From: Pseudomonas putida
GTDB lineage: Bacteria > Pseudomonadota > Gammaproteobacteria > Pseudomonadales > Pseudomonadaceae
Assembly: GCF_005080685.1 (NCBI RefSeq)
Contig: NZ_CP039371.1
Coordinates: 5,952,001-6,016,000 of the forward strand
Reading direction: 5' to 3'
Length of the DNA stretch: 64,000 bases
Positions 45,373 to 54,950 of the stretch are shown piece by piece. The first letter of the stretch is position 1, and every line of letters begins with the position of its first letter. A program made the translations under genes and the position numbers. Under the pieces are notes generated by a model that saw nothing but the letters and a program-made list of their open reading frames with translations, made no database searches and was not told the DNA's origin.

Positions 45373-47493
45373 CTAGCGGGCCGGCCAGGGGAAAATCGGC
45401 GCAAAGTTGCCGGCATCCGCTGCGGTCAGCGGGTGGGCAACCAGGAAACCCTGCACGTAGGCGCAACCGTTGGCCTTGAGCCAGGCCGCCTGGGGCTGGG
45501 TTTCCACGCCCTCGGCGATCACCGTGATGCGGTATTCGGCGCACAGGCCGATGACGCTGCGCACCAACGCTGCGTCCTGCGCCGACTCAGGCAGCCGCGC
45601 CACCAGGTGGCGGTCGAGCTTGAGGGTATCGATGGGCAGATCACGGATCATCCGCAGCGAACAGTCGCCAGCGCCGAAATCGTCCAGCGCCACCCGCACG
45701 CCCAGGGTGCGCAGGCGATGCACCTGTTTCACCGCGGCATCGATGTTGTACATCAACGAGGTTTCGGCAATCTCGACTTCCAACTGCGATGGCTCCAGCT
45801 CGCAGGCCTCGATCACCTGGCGCAACTCCTCCACCAGATTGGGCATGGTGAACTGGGCCCTGCTCAAGCTGATACCCAGTACCAGGTCCGCCGGGAAACG
45901 TTCGCGCCAAGCCTGGCGCTGGGCGGCCCCCTGGCGATAGATCCAACTGGCCAGGCGGCTGATCAGGCGCGCCTCCTCCAGCAAGGGGATGAACAGCCCC
46001 GGCGGCACGTCGCCAACGCTGGGATGCTGCCACCTCAACAAGGCCTCGAAGCCACGCAGACGGCCGTCGGTGAAACCTACCTGGGGCTGGTAGACCAGGC
46101 TGAAGTCGCGCTGCTCGATGGCGCTGCGCACGCTGGTTTCGAGCATCAGCCGCGAGCGCGCCCGGCCGTTGAGTTCCTGGTCGTAGAAGCGGTACTGCTG
46201 GCGGCCCGCCTGCTTTGCCGCGTACATCGCGGCGTCGGCAGCACGCAGCAAGCCTTCGACCGTGGCACCGCAGTCGGGATAGGTGGCAATGCCGATACTG
46301 ACGCCAAGGCTCAGGTCCAGGCCATTGACCTGCTGGCACACCGACATGCGTTCGAGCAGCTTCTCGGCAAAACGCCCAGCCTGCTCGGGATACGGCAGGC
46401 CATCGAACAATGCGGTGAACTCGTCACCGCCCATGCGCGCCAGCAGGGCTTCGCTGCCCAGGCAGTCCTTGAGTTGCTCGGCAACCCAACGCAATACATG
46501 GTCACCGGTCTCGTGGCCGAGCGAATCATTGATTCGCTTGAAGCCGTCCAGGTCCATGTACATGAGCGCCTGCGCCTTCTCCGAGCGCTCGTTGCGCAGC
46601 AACACGCCCTCGGCCGCCTGATAGAAGCCACGGCGGTTGAGCAAGCCGGTCAAAGGATCCGTCACGGCCTGGTATTCCAGTTGCTGATGCAGGTTGCGCA
46701 CCGCCGACATGTCGAGCACGGTCACCACCATGGCACGTTGCTCGGCTGGCAACGGCGCGCAGGACAGCGCCACCGGCACCAGTTGCCCGCCATGGGTACG
46801 CAACTGGGCATCGTGCACGCGGAAGATCTGCCTGGCCTGGTAGGCCCTGTAGAAGTCGGAGTCGCTCCACAGGCTACTGCCAGTCACGGCCAGCAAGCCC
46901 AGCAGTTGGGTACCCTGGAGCTGCTCCAGGGGGGTTTCCAGTAGCCCGCAGATCGCTGGATTGGCGAAGCCGATGATGCCTTGCTCGTCGACCACCAGGA
47001 TGCCCTCGGCGGCGTTCTCCAGAATCGAGGCATTGAACGCCCGCGCCGCCTCCAGCTCGCGGGTCAGCCGCTGCAGCATGCGCCGGTTGCGTTGCTGGTC
47101 CAGCAGCGCCTGGACCTTCGGCTTGAGGATTTGCGGATTGAAGGGTTTGAACAGGTAATCCACCGCTCCACTGGCGTATCCCTTGAGCACAGCGGCTTCG
47201 GATTGCTCGTTGGCGGTGAGGAAAATGATCGGAGTGAGCTGGGTGCGCTGGCTGCCACGCATCAACCGGGCGACTTCGAAGCCGTCCATTTCCGGCATCT
47301 GGACGTCCAGCAAGACCAGGTCGACCTCATATTCGAGCAATGCACTCAGGGCTTCCATACCTGAGCTGGCGGTGACCACCTGCCAATCCTGACGGGCCAG
47401 CAGCGCCCGCATGCTGATGAGGTTCTCGGGGTAATCATCTACCACCAGAAGGACCGAACGGTTTTCCGGGGGGTGAGGGTTAGCGCCATCCAT
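45373..47493 (-). CDS. Response regulator with PAS, GGDEF and EAL domains (c-di-GMP)
   Basis: A 706-residue cytoplasmic signalling protein. Receiver (10-130): acidic pair Asp19-Asp20, phospho-acceptor Asp63 in LLDVQMP, Thr93, Lys116. PAS-like region 150-270. GGDEF domain 270-435 with intact GGDEF at 355-359, but the RxxD inhibitory site that usually precedes it is not present (GSEALLARM). EAL domain 450-700 with EAL at 483-485, IAETS, DDFGAG at 604-609, LKLDR and AEGVET. The usual metal-binding Asn of VNLS is Ser542 (GISLS) and loop 6 reads DFGAGDCSL, so phosphodiesterase activity may be reduced. No histidine kinase gene is adjacent. It is likely a diguanylate cyclase controlled by an unlinked kinase. 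Confidence 0.92.
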   Translation of the reverse strand: MDGANPHPPENRSVLLVVDDYPENLISMRALLARQDWQVVTASSGMEALSALLEYEVDLVLLDVQMPEMDGFEVARLMRGSQRTQLTPIIFLTANEQSEAAVLKGYASGAVDYLFKPFNPQILKPKVQALLDQQRNRRMLQRLTRELEAARAFNASILENAAEGILVVDEQGIIGFANPAICGLLETPLEQLQGTQLLGLLAVTGSSLWSDSDFYRAYQARQIFRVHDAQLRTHGGQLVPVALSCAPLPAEQRAMVVTVLDMSAVRNLHQQLEYQAVTDPLTGLLNRRGFYQAAEGVLLRNERSEKAQALMYMDLDGFKRINDSLGHETGDHVLRWVAEQLKDCLGSEALLARMGGDEFTALFDGLPYPEQAGRFAEKLLERMSVCQQVNGLDLSLGVSIGIATYPDCGATVEGLLRAADAAMYAAKQAGRQQYRFYDQELNGRARSRLMLETSVRSAIEQRDFSLVYQPQVGFTDGRLRGFEALLRWQHPSVGDVPPGLFIPLLEEARLISRLASWIYRQGAAQRQAWRERFPADLVLGISLSRAQFTMPNLVEELRQVIEACELEPSQLEVEIAETSLMYNIDAAVKQVHRLRTLGVRVALDDFGAGDCSLRMIRDLPIDTLKLDRHLVARLPESAQDAALVRSVIGLCAEYRITVIAEGVETQPQAAWLKANGCAYVQGFLVAHPLTAADAGNFAPIFPWPAR

Positions 47494-47738
47494 GCTGCGT
47501 CTCTTGTTAGATCGACTTCGACTTGCAATTGGATCCGATTGTTTACTCTAGCGGTGGGCAGGAAACTCGCAACGTGACCAAGTGGCCATCCGCCATCAAT
47601 TATGAAACTAGCCGACTAACGGTCAGCTTGCCAACCCTATGTTGGGGCAACCGGTTTGTGCAGGCGAAACAAGGTTCTTCACGGGTTGTCGGGGAGCTGG
47701 CTTGGCTTGGCATTTAGATCGTGAGCTGATCCATTTTG
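47494..47738. other. Intergenic stretch upstream of the receiver-GGDEF-EAL gene
   Basis: About 245 bases without a convincing gene. The composition is more AT-rich than the surroundings near 47580-47620 and could contain the promoter of the minus-strand signalling gene. No terminator, operator or conserved repeat was identified here. It ends where the 246-base inverted element begins. Confidence 0.5.
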
Positions 47739-47984
47739 TGTAGCGGCGCTACTGGCCCCTTCCGCCTTTACGGCGGCCTACTTTTTTCTTGGAAAAAGTA
47801 GGCAAAACCGCTCGCTCCTGCATCCGGCCCTCCGCTGCGCTACGGGTCCCCTCGCTACGGCGCCTTCCGGGCCCGCGCGGCCTACGACTTGCTCCGCAAG
47901 TCTACATCTCGCGCCTTCGGCTACGCCGAAGGGTGCTGCGCACCTGGCCCTACAGGCACCTACGCTCGGCCTCCTGACGTCGCG
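47739..47984 (+). repeat. Hairpin-rich 246-base element, left copy
   Basis: Left arm of a large inverted repeat; the right arm is 48140-48386. Within it lie consecutive short hairpins: GTAGC/GCTAC (47740-47752), CCGCC/GGCGG (47762-47776), CCTACTTTTT/AAAAAGTAGG with a TCTTGG loop (47777-47802), GACTTGC/GCAAGTC (47886-47902) and CCTTCGGC/GCCGAAGG (47914-47932). Reading frames inside it are artefacts of the repeat. Against the right copy, differences fall mainly in loops or change both sides of a stem. Confidence 0.9.
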
Positions 47985-48139
47985 AAGTTAGGGGCGGCGC
48001 CTGCACTGGCGTTATCTTCGAAAGAGACACCGCGCTATCCGCTGCAACACAAAGCGATAGGTAAACAGCGAGAGCGCAGCGATTCGCCTGCCGTTGCTCT
48101 GGCTGTTGATCTTGCTCTTGCTGTTGATCTTGATCTACC
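47985..48139. other. Spacer between the two 246-base copies
   Basis: About 155 bases of unrelated sequence containing a small tandem repeat (GCTGTTGATCTT occurs twice near 48101-48131). No gene or regulatory site was recognised. Confidence 0.5.
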
Positions 48140-48386
48140 CGCGACCTCAGGAGGCCGAGCGTAGGCGGCTGGAGGGCCAGGTGCGCAGCACCCTTCGGCG
48201 CAGCCGAAGGCGCGAGACGTAGACTTGCGAAGCAAGTCGTAGGCCGCGCGGGCCCGCAAGCCGCCGAAGCGAGGGGACCCGTAGCGCAGCGGAGGGCCGT
48301 ATGTGGGAGCAAGCGGTTTTGAGCAACTTTTTCCAAGAAAAAAGTTGCCCGCCGTAAAGGCGGAAGGGGCCAGTAGCGCCGCTACA
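48140..48386 (-). repeat. Hairpin-rich 246-base element, right (inverted) copy
   Basis: Reverse-complement copy of 47739-47984, sharing both ends (TGTAGCGGCGCTACTGG outside, CTCGGCCTCCTGA inside). The third hairpin reads GCAACTTTTT/AAAAAGTTGC here against CCTACTTTTT/AAAAAGTAGG in the left copy: two base pairs have swapped on both sides of the stem. The loops of the fourth and fifth hairpins also differ (TTC for TCC, TGC for TAC) while their stems are kept. Confidence 0.9.
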
Positions 48387-48430
48387 TCCCTCGAACCAAC
48401 CACCCAAGCCCAAAGCCCCAAGCCCAAAAA

Positions 48431-48456
48431 AAAACCCGCATCGCTGCGGGTTTTTT
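48431..48456. terminator. Bidirectional rho-independent terminator after fba
   Basis: A run of A, ACCCGCA, TCGC, TGCGGGT, then a run of T. The stem is flanked by A/T runs on both sides, so it works in either direction. It lies 24 bases beyond the fba stop and closes the tkt-fba cluster. Confidence 0.93.
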
Positions 48457-48480
48457 CGGGGCCTGAACGGCAAGAGCCAA

Positions 48481-49545
48481 TCAGTTGACCTTGGCGGCCA
48501 GCTCACCCTTGGCATAACGCTGGAACATACCTTCCAGCGAGATCGGCTTAATCTTCGAGGCATTGCCGGCAGTGCCGAAGGCTTCGTAACGGGCGATGCA
48601 CACGTCACGCATGGCCTTCACGGTTTCGGCGAAGAACTTGCGTGGGTCGAACTCGCTCGGGTGCTCGGCCATGTAGCGACGGATGGCACCGGTCGAGGCC
48701 AGACGCAGGTCGGTATCGATGTTGACCTTGCGTACGCCGTACTTGATGCCTTCGACGATCTCTTCGACCGGCACGCCGTAGGTTTCCTTGATCTGGCCAC
48801 CGTACTCGTTGATGATCGCCAGCCAGTCCTGCGGTACCGAGGACGAGCCGTGCATCACCAGGTGGGTGTTGGGGATGCGCTTGTGGATTTCCTTGATGCG
48901 GTCGATCGCCAGGATGTCACCGGTTGGTGGCTTGGTGAACTTGTAGGCACCGTGGCTGGTGCCGATGGCGATGGCCAGGGCGTCGACCTGGGTCTTCTTG
49001 ACGAAGTCGGCGGCCTCTTCCGGGTCGGTCAGCATCTGGCTGTGGTCCAGGGTGCCTTCGGCGCCGATACCGTCTTCTTCACCGGCCTGGCCGGTTTCCA
49101 GGCTACCCAGGCAGCCCAGTTCGCCTTCTACCGACACACCGCAGGCGTGGGCGAATGCCACGGTCTGCTGGGTCACACGGACGTTGTAGTCGTAGTCGGA
49201 CGGGGTCTTGCCGTCTTCCTTCAGCGAGCCATCCATCATCACCGAGCTGAAGCCCAGCTGGATGGAGCGCTGGCACACGTCAGGGCTGGTGCCGTGGTCC
49301 TGGTGCATGCACACCGGGATGTGCGGGAATTCCTCGATGGCCGCCAGGATCAGGTGGCGCAGGAATGGCGCACCGGCGTATTTGCGCGCACCGGCCGACG
49401 CCTGGACGATGACCGGAGAGTCGGTCTTGTCGGCGGCTTCCATGATGGCGCGCATTTGCTCGAGGTTGTTGACGTTGAAAGCTGGAACGCCGTAACCGAA
49501 CTCGGCGGCGTGGTCCAGCATCTGGCGCATGCTAATGAGTGCCAT
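48481..49545 (-). CDS. fba: Fructose-bisphosphate aldolase, class II
   Basis: Zinc-dependent aldolase interconverting fructose 1,6-bisphosphate with dihydroxyacetone phosphate and glyceraldehyde 3-phosphate; in pseudomonads it mainly serves gluconeogenesis. It has 354 residues from ATG 49545 ([15 protein letters not shown]) with GGAGAGAG upstream. [28 protein letters not shown] (quoted from about residues 82-110) has the first zinc histidines, and [10 protein letters not shown] near 234 the later one. It is the last gene of the minus-strand tkt-epd-pgk-fba run, 100 bases after a small lipoprotein gene. Confidence 0.97.
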   Translation of the reverse strand: MALISMRQMLDHAAEFGYGVPAFNVNNLEQMRAIMEAADKTDSPVIVQASAGARKYAGAPFLRHLILAAIEEFPHIPVCMHQDHGTSPDVCQRSIQLGFSSVMMDGSLKEDGKTPSDYDYNVRVTQQTVAFAHACGVSVEGELGCLGSLETGQAGEEDGIGAEGTLDHSQMLTDPEEAADFVKKTQVDALAIAIGTSHGAYKFTKPPTGDILAIDRIKEIHKRIPNTHLVMHGSSSVPQDWLAIINEYGGQIKETYGVPVEEIVEGIKYGVRKVNIDTDLRLASTGAIRRYMAEHPSEFDPRKFFAETVKAMRDVCIARYEAFGTAGNASKIKPISLEGMFQRYAKGELAAKVN

Positions 49546-49645
49546 TGTGTATCTCTCTCCCGACAAGCGTCGTTTGTTTCGTGCAAGCCTGCCGCAGGGG
49601 CGGTTGCTGTTCAAGTAGTGTGGGCCATCGATGCGGCCCGGCCAG

Positions 49646-49975
49646 TCACGGTGCCTTGCAGCCCCGCCCAATCAGATCGTTGGTCGCCACCCAGTAGACC
49701 AGGCCTTCCTCACCCTTGGTGTGGAACGCCAGCACGCCATCGCTGTAAAGCGCGCCCGAAGCGCCCGGCTCGGACTTGAGCCGGTAGACCTGGTCGCCGC
49801 CGCCAAGGCGCACGTCGACCGCGTCGCGTTGCGCGTCGGCGAAGCGCCAAAGCACCTCAGCCTGGGTGTCGCAGACCCAGCGGGTCCAGTCATCAGCCGG
49901 GGCCTCTGGCGCCGACTGCAGCAGCGAGCATCCTGCCAGTGTCGCCAGGGCCATGGAGGCCATCAGCGCTTTCAT
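49646..49975 (-). CDS. MliC-like lipoprotein (C-type lysozyme inhibitor family)
   Basis: Small outer-membrane or periplasmic lipoprotein of 109 residues. The start ATG 49975 has GGAG 7 bases upstream (a GTG one codon earlier is less likely). The lipobox LAGC is at about residues 14-17. The body ([13 protein letters not shown], then [35 protein letters not shown], quoted in parts) has the YRL...GxxYSxGxLxFxxKG pattern of MliC, and two further cysteines could form the family disulfide. MliC binds c-type lysozyme. Whether this copy does is not known. It lies between pgk and fba. Confidence 0.78.
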   Translation of the reverse strand: MKALMASMALATLAGCSLLQSAPEAPADDWTRWVCDTQAEVLWRFADAQRDAVDVRLGGGDQVYRLKSEPGASGALYSDGVLAFHTKGEEGLVYWVATNDLIGRGCKAP

Positions 49976-50054
49976 CACATTACTCCGCGGGGGGCTGCGG
50001 TGCGGCCCCTGTGTTCAAGACCACCAAATGCCGATTAGGTTGCCCGATTACCGA

Positions 50055-50270
50055 TCAAGGGCAACCCGGGGCCTGGCGCTGGTGTTCTTCATCGTACTTT
50101 TCCAGGCCCTCCGGGCCCACGCGCTTGTTGATCACCGGCACGGTCTCGGCCTGCCACTGCGACTGGTAGCAACCGCCCTTGGGCGGCTGCGCCGGGTCGT
50201 CCGAAGACGGGCTGCTGGAGCAGGCGCCCAGCAGACCGGCGGTGATCATCAAAGGCAATAGCTTGACCAT
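50055..50270 (-). CDS. Small lipoprotein of unknown function
   Basis: A 71-residue lipoprotein. ATG 50270 (MVKLLPLMITAGLLGACSSS) follows CGGAG at 8 bases. The lipobox LGAC puts the lipidated Cys at about residue 17. After it come a Ser/Asp/Pro linker and a short domain with two cysteines (GGCYQSQ and the near-terminal PGCP). The gene sits 32 bases after pgk on the same strand. No family was recognised. The open frame extends upstream into pgk and is not real there. Confidence 0.72.
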   Translation of the reverse strand: MVKLLPLMITAGLLGACSSSPSSDDPAQPPKGGCYQSQWQAETVPVINKRVGPEGLEKYDEEHQRQAPGCP

Positions 50271-50302
50271 CAGGTCGCTCCGTTTGCCAGGCGCTGCCAT
50301 TG

Positions 50303-51466
50303 TCAGGCCTTGGCCCGTTCTTCCAGGATTGCCACGGCAGGCAGAACCTTGCCTTCGACGAACTCGAGGAACGCACCGCCACCGGTAGAAATGTAGGAGA
50401 TATCCTTGCCTACGCCATACTTGTCGATCGCCGCCAGGGTGTCGCCGCCGCCAGCGATGGAGAACGCTGCGCTGTCGGCGATGGCCTTGGCCAGCACCTT
50501 GGTGCCGTTGCCAAACTGGTCGAACTCGAACACGCCGACCGGGCCGTTCCACAGAATGGTCTTGGACGACTTCAACAGTTCAGCGAAGTTGGCTGCAGTC
50601 TGTGGGCCGATGTCCAGGATCATGTCGTCGTCAGCGACGTCGGCGATGGCCTTGACGGTAGCCTCGGCGCTCTCGGCGAACGCCTTGGCCACTACCACGT
50701 CGACCGGCAGAGGCACGCTGACCTTGGCGGCGATGGCCTTGGCGGTGTCGACCAGGTCGGCTTCGTACAGCGACTTGCCGACCGGGTGGCCCGCTGCGGC
50801 GAGGAAGGTGTTGGCGATACCGCCGCCGACGATCAGCTGGTCACAGACCGAGCTCAGGCTGTTGAGCACGTCCAGCTTGGTCGACACCTTGGAGCCGGCA
50901 ACGATGGCTGCCATCGGTTTGGCCGGAGCCTTCAGGGCCTTGCCCAGGGCATCCAGCTCGGCAGCCAGCAGCGGGCCGGCGGCAGCGACCTTGGCGAACT
51001 TGGCGACGCCATGGGTCGAGCCCTCGGCGCGGTGGGCGGTACCGAAGGCGTCCATGACGAAGACATCGCAAAGGGCGGCGTATTTCTGCGCCAGTTCGTC
51101 GGCGTTCTTCTTCTCGCCCTTGTTGAAGCGCACGTTCTCGAACAACACCAGGTCACCGGCGTTGACCTCGACACCTTCGAGGTAGTCGGCGACCAACGGT
51201 ACTTCGCGGCCCAGGGCCTTGGTCAGGTACTCGGCGACCGGCTTGAGGCTGTTCTCGGCCGAGAACTCGCCTTCGGTCGGGCGACCCAGGTGCGAGCAGA
51301 CCATGACCGCAGCGCCCTTTTCCAAGGCCAGCTTGATGGTCGGCAGCGCGGCCTGGATACGCGCGTCGCTGGCGACAACGCCGTCCTTCACAGGTACGTT
51401 GAGGTCTTCGCGAATCAGTACGCGCTTACCTTGCAGGTCGAGGTCGGTCATCTTCAACACGGTCAT
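50303..51466 (-). CDS. pgk: Phosphoglycerate kinase
   Basis: Glycolytic/gluconeogenic kinase (1,3-bisphosphoglycerate plus ADP to 3-phosphoglycerate plus ATP), cytoplasmic monomer of 387 residues. [17 protein letters not shown] (about 13-29) is the N-terminal substrate signature, with [13 protein letters not shown] near 57. The C-terminal [16 protein letters not shown] is the nucleotide-binding loop. AAGGA nine bases before ATG 51466 supports the start. It lies 12 bases after epd, so the two are cotranscribed. Confidence 0.97.
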   Translation of the reverse strand: MTVLKMTDLDLQGKRVLIREDLNVPVKDGVVASDARIQAALPTIKLALEKGAAVMVCSHLGRPTEGEFSAENSLKPVAEYLTKALGREVPLVADYLEGVEVNAGDLVLFENVRFNKGEKKNADELAQKYAALCDVFVMDAFGTAHRAEGSTHGVAKFAKVAAAGPLLAAELDALGKALKAPAKPMAAIVAGSKVSTKLDVLNSLSSVCDQLIVGGGIANTFLAAAGHPVGKSLYEADLVDTAKAIAAKVSVPLPVDVVVAKAFAESAEATVKAIADVADDDMILDIGPQTAANFAELLKSSKTILWNGPVGVFEFDQFGNGTKVLAKAIADSAAFSIAGGGDTLAAIDKYGVGKDISYISTGGGAFLEFVEGKVLPAVAILEERAKA

Positions 51467-51478
51467 GAATGCAGTCCT

Positions 51479-52540
51479 TCAGGGCTGTTTGGTGCGGGTT
51501 GGGTGGACGACGTGCAGGTAGTGCTGTGCAACGTCGAGCATACGGTTGGCGAACCCCCATTCGTTGTCGAACCAGGCCAGCAGGTTCACCAGGCGGGGGC
51601 CGGAAACGCGAGTCTGGCTGGCATCGACGATCGCCGAATGCGGGTCGTGGTTGAAATCACAGCTGGCATGCGGCAATTCGGTATAGGCCAGCAGGCCCTT
51701 GAGCGGGCCATTCAGCGCGGCCTCGCGCAATACCTGGTTCACTTCACTAGCGCTGGTATCGCGCGCAGTCTGCAGCGTGATGTCCAGGCACGAGACGTTG
51801 ACGGTGGGCACGCGTACCGCTTTGGCCTGGATTCGCCCGGCAAGTTCCGGAAGCAGCCGCTCGATACCGCGAGCGAGCCCGGTCGATACCGGAATCACCG
51901 ACTGGAAAGCCGAGCGCGTACGGCGCAGATCCTCGTGATGATAGGCGTCGATCACCGGCTGATCATTCATCGCCGAGTGGATGGTGGTGATCTGCACGTA
52001 CTCGATGCCGAACGCCTGGTCCAGCACGCGCAGCAGGGGCACGCCGCAGTTGGTGGTGCAGGATGCGTTGGACACCAGGCGCTCGCTACCGCTCAGGCAA
52101 TCCTGGTTGATCCCGTAGACCACCGTCGCGTCGACGTCAGCCTCGCTGGCCATGGGCTGGGAGAACAGCACCCGCGGCGCACCGGCATCGAGGAAGCGCT
52201 GGCCATCGGCACGGGTGTGGTAGGCGCCAGAGCACTCCAGCACCAGGTCGATGTCCAGTGCAGCCCAATCGACGCCCTCGGGGGTGGCGCTGCGCAACAC
52301 CTTCACGCATTCGCCATTGATATGCAGGCAGTCGCCATCGACCTTCACCTCACCGGGAAAACGCCCGTGGGTGGAGTCGAAGCGAGTCAGGTATTCGATG
52401 CTGGCCTGATCGGCCAGGTCATTCAGTGCGACGATCTCGAAACCGGCCTTCGCCCCTCGCTCGAACAGTGCGCGCAGGACACAACGACCGATGCGGCCGT
52501 AACCGTTGAGTGCAACTTTGTAGGGACGCGGGTGGGGCAT
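51479..52540 (-). CDS. epd: Erythrose-4-phosphate dehydrogenase (Epd/GapB type)
   Basis: NAD-dependent dehydrogenase of the GAPDH superfamily, 353 residues. In proteobacteria with this gene order Epd makes erythronate-4-phosphate for pyridoxal phosphate synthesis. KVALNGYGRIGRCVLRAL (about 7-24) binds NAD and SNASCTTNCG (about 157-166) holds the catalytic Cys. VRVPTVNVSCLDI and WFDNEWGFANRML are typical of the Epd branch. ATG 52540 was chosen; the longer frame passes through a REP element. It sits between tktA and pgk, the classic epd-pgk-fba order. A GAPDH role cannot be excluded. Confidence 0.9.
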   Translation of the reverse strand: MPHPRPYKVALNGYGRIGRCVLRALFERGAKAGFEIVALNDLADQASIEYLTRFDSTHGRFPGEVKVDGDCLHINGECVKVLRSATPEGVDWAALDIDLVLECSGAYHTRADGQRFLDAGAPRVLFSQPMASEADVDATVVYGINQDCLSGSERLVSNASCTTNCGVPLLRVLDQAFGIEYVQITTIHSAMNDQPVIDAYHHEDLRRTRSAFQSVIPVSTGLARGIERLLPELAGRIQAKAVRVPTVNVSCLDITLQTARDTSASEVNQVLREAALNGPLKGLLAYTELPHASCDFNHDPHSAIVDASQTRVSGPRLVNLLAWFDNEWGFANRMLDVAQHYLHVVHPTRTKQP

Positions 52541-52571
52541 TCGGTGGCTCGCTAACGCATGATGGCTTTGG

Positions 52572-52588
52572 GGGCCGCTTTGCGGCCC
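52572..52588. other. GC hairpin adjoining the REP pair upstream of epd
   Basis: GGGCCGC, TTT, GCGGCCC directly abuts the left REP arm. The same hairpin-plus-REP unit, in mirror order, is found at 1019-1120 and 24156-24240. It lies 32 bases before the epd ATG, so it may affect the epd leader. Confidence 0.55.
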
Positions 52589-52671
52589 ATCGCGACGCAA
52601 GGCCGCTCCCACAAGGACCGCGCCATCACCTGAATAGCGCAGTACCTGTGGGAGCGGCCTTGCGTCGCGAT
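52589..52671. repeat. REP inverted pair, GCGACGCAAGGCCGC family
   Basis: Perfect 25-base arms (52589-52613 and 52647-52671), identical in core to the pair at 1019-1100. A further hairpin GGAGGGC-GAA-GCCCTCC follows at 52672-52688. It lies between tktA and epd on the minus strand. Confidence 0.85.
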
Positions 52672-52702
52672 GGAGGGCGAAGCCCTCCCCTTGCGCGACA
52701 TA

Positions 52703-52720
52703 GAGGGCGTCACCGCCCTC
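52703..52720 (-). terminator. GC hairpin after tktA
   Basis: GAGGGCG, TCAC, CGCCCTC begins 10 bases beyond the tktA stop. No U-tract is seen. With the adjoining GGAGGGC hairpin and the REP pair it makes a dense barrier between tktA and epd. Confidence 0.45.
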
Positions 52721-52730
52721 CATTGTTACA

Positions 52731-54728
52731 TCAGTCTTCCAGCAGCTCTTCGGCAGTACTCAGGATGTTGTCCAGGGTGAAGCCGAACTCTTCGAACAGT
52801 GCGCTGGCCGGGGCCGACTCGCCGTAGGTGGTCATGCCGATGATACGACCTTCGAGGCCGACGTACTTGTACCAGAAGTCGGCATGGGCAGCTTCGATGG
52901 CGATGCGCGCACCGACTTCCACCGGCAGCACGGACTGCTTGTAGCCTGCGTCCTGGGCATCGAACACGCTGGTGCACGGCATCGACACCACACGCACCTT
53001 GCGGCCCTGCTCGGTCAGCTTGGCTTGTGCCTGAACGGCCAGGCCCACTTCCGAACCGGTAGCGATCAGGATCAGTTCCGGCTCGCCGGCGCAGTCCTTG
53101 AGCACGTAGCCGCCGCGGTCGATGTCGGCGATCTGCTGGGCATCGCGTGGCTGGTGCTGCAGGTTCTGGCGCGAGAAGATCAGCGCCGATGGGCCGTCCT
53201 TGCGCTCCAGGGCGTGCTTCCAGGACACGGCCGATTCGACCGCGTCGGCTGGGCGCCAGGTGTCCAGGTTCGGGGTGCTGCGCAGGCTGGTCAGTTGCTC
53301 GATCGGCTGGTGGGTCGGGCCATCTTCGCCCAGGCCGATGGAGTCGTGGGTGTAGACGTGGATCACACGCTGTTTCATCAGCGCCGACATGCGCACGGCA
53401 TTGCGGGCGTATTCCATGAACATCAGGAAGGTCGCGCCGTAAGGCACCAGGCCGCCGTGCAGGGCAACGCCGTTCATGATCGCGGTCATGCCGAATTCAC
53501 GAACACCGTAGAACACGTAGTTGCCGCTGGCGTCATTGGCTTCGACGCCCTTGCAGCCTTTCCACAGGGTCAGGTTGGAACCGGCCAGGTCCGCCGAGCC
53601 GCCGAGGAACTCGGGCAGCATCGGGCCGAAGGCGTTCAGGGTGTTCTGGCTGGCCTTGCGGCTGGCGATGGTCTCGCCCTTGGCAGCGACTTCATTGATG
53701 TAGGCCTGGGCCTTTTCGCTGAAATCGGCCGGCAGCTCACCGCTGTCACGGCGCTTGAACTCGGCAGCCAGCTCCGGATAGGCCTGGGCGTAGGCTTCGA
53801 AACGCTGGTTCCAGTCGGCCTCGGCCTTGGCACCGGCGGCCTTGGCGTCCCACTCGGCGTAGATTTCGGCAGGGACTTCGAACGGGCCGTAGTGCCAGTT
53901 CAGTTCCTTGCGGGCCAGGGCGATTTCGTCGTTGCCCAGTGGCGCGCCATGGCAGTCTTCCTTGCCTTGCTTGTTCGGCGAGCCGAAGCCGATGATGGTC
54001 TTGCAGCAGATCAGGGTCGGACGGTCGCTCTTGCGTGCCGTCTCGATGGCCATCTTGATCTCGTCGGCATCGTGGCCGTTGACGTTGCGGATCACCTGCC
54101 AGTTGTACGCCTCGAAACGCGCCGGGGTGTTGTCGGTGAACCAGCCGTGCACCTCGCCATCGATGGAGATGCCGTTGTCGTCATAGAAGGCGATCAGTTT
54201 GTTCAGGCCCAGGGTGCCGGCCAGCGAGGCGACCTCGTGGGAGATGCCTTCCATCATGCAGCCGTCGCCGAGGAACACGTAGGTGTTGTGGTCGACGATG
54301 TTGTGGCCGTCACGGTTGAACTGGGCCGCCAGGACCTTCTCGGCCAGGGCGAAGCCCACGGCGTTGGCGATACCCTGGCCGAGTGGGCCGGTGGTGGTCT
54401 CGACACCTGGGGTATAGCCGTATTCCGGGTGGCCCGGGGTGCGGCTGTGCAGCTGGCGGAAGGACTTGAGGTCGTTGATCGACAGGTCGTAGCCGGTCAG
54501 GTGCAGCAGCGAGTAGATCAGCATCGAGCCGTGGCCGTTGGACAGCACGAAGCGGTCGCGGTCGGCGAAATCCGGGTTGCTCGGGTTGTGCTTCAGATAA
54601 TCGCGCCAAAGCACTTCGGCGATATCCGCCATGCCCATGGGGGCACCTGGATGGCCGCTGTTGGCCTTTTGCACGGCATCCATGCTGAGGGCACGAATGG
54701 CGTTGGCACGCTCACGACGGCTGGGCAT
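52731..54728 (-). CDS. tktA: Transketolase
   Basis: Thiamine-diphosphate enzyme of the pentose phosphate pathway, 665 residues as usual. [18 protein letters not shown] (about 24-41) and [18 protein letters not shown] (about 154-171) are the TPP/metal-binding segments, and [12 protein letters not shown] near 411 is the second TPP-domain signature. AGGAGATTAG before ATG 54728 marks the start. It heads the minus-strand run tktA-epd-pgk-lipoproteins-fba and is divergent from the sahR-like gene; its promoter must lie in the 259-base gap. Confidence 0.97.
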   Translation of the reverse strand: MPSRRERANAIRALSMDAVQKANSGHPGAPMGMADIAEVLWRDYLKHNPSNPDFADRDRFVLSNGHGSMLIYSLLHLTGYDLSINDLKSFRQLHSRTPGHPEYGYTPGVETTTGPLGQGIANAVGFALAEKVLAAQFNRDGHNIVDHNTYVFLGDGCMMEGISHEVASLAGTLGLNKLIAFYDDNGISIDGEVHGWFTDNTPARFEAYNWQVIRNVNGHDADEIKMAIETARKSDRPTLICCKTIIGFGSPNKQGKEDCHGAPLGNDEIALARKELNWHYGPFEVPAEIYAEWDAKAAGAKAEADWNQRFEAYAQAYPELAAEFKRRDSGELPADFSEKAQAYINEVAAKGETIASRKASQNTLNAFGPMLPEFLGGSADLAGSNLTLWKGCKGVEANDASGNYVFYGVREFGMTAIMNGVALHGGLVPYGATFLMFMEYARNAVRMSALMKQRVIHVYTHDSIGLGEDGPTHQPIEQLTSLRSTPNLDTWRPADAVESAVSWKHALERKDGPSALIFSRQNLQHQPRDAQQIADIDRGGYVLKDCAGEPELILIATGSEVGLAVQAQAKLTEQGRKVRVVSMPCTSVFDAQDAGYKQSVLPVEVGARIAIEAAHADFWYKYVGLEGRIIGMTTYGESAPASALFEEFGFTLDNILSTAEELLED

Positions 54729-54920
54729 CGCTAATCTCCTGGGGCTTGAATGAGGTAGTGAAACGAAAAAAGGTCGCCATTTTCGCCCACAGCAGGCCCC
54801 GGGGGCAATGACGGATGGTCGCGGTTGGACGATTTTCCTGTGATTTCAGCGGAATCTGTAAGAAAAGTCTGTCATTGCAGGGATTGACAGTCGATGAAGC
54901 CCTTCTTGATGCCACCTATC

Positions 54921-54950
54921 GATCAATATCAAAACTTTTTGATATTGATC
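54921..54950. promoter_or_regulatory. 30-base palindromic operator upstream of the sahR-like gene
   Basis: GATCAATATCAAAA, CT, TTTTGATATTGATC is a perfect palindrome with 14-base arms. It abuts the putative -35 box of the regulator gene (54951) and lies 37 bases before its ATG. It is the most likely binding site for the regulator itself and could also affect divergent tktA. Confidence 0.75.

Noticed and set aside
47789..48608. Several short open frames in the 246-base elements
   Set aside because: They occur on both strands and in several frames of the same repeat, lack ribosome sites, and follow the hairpins rather than any codon bias.
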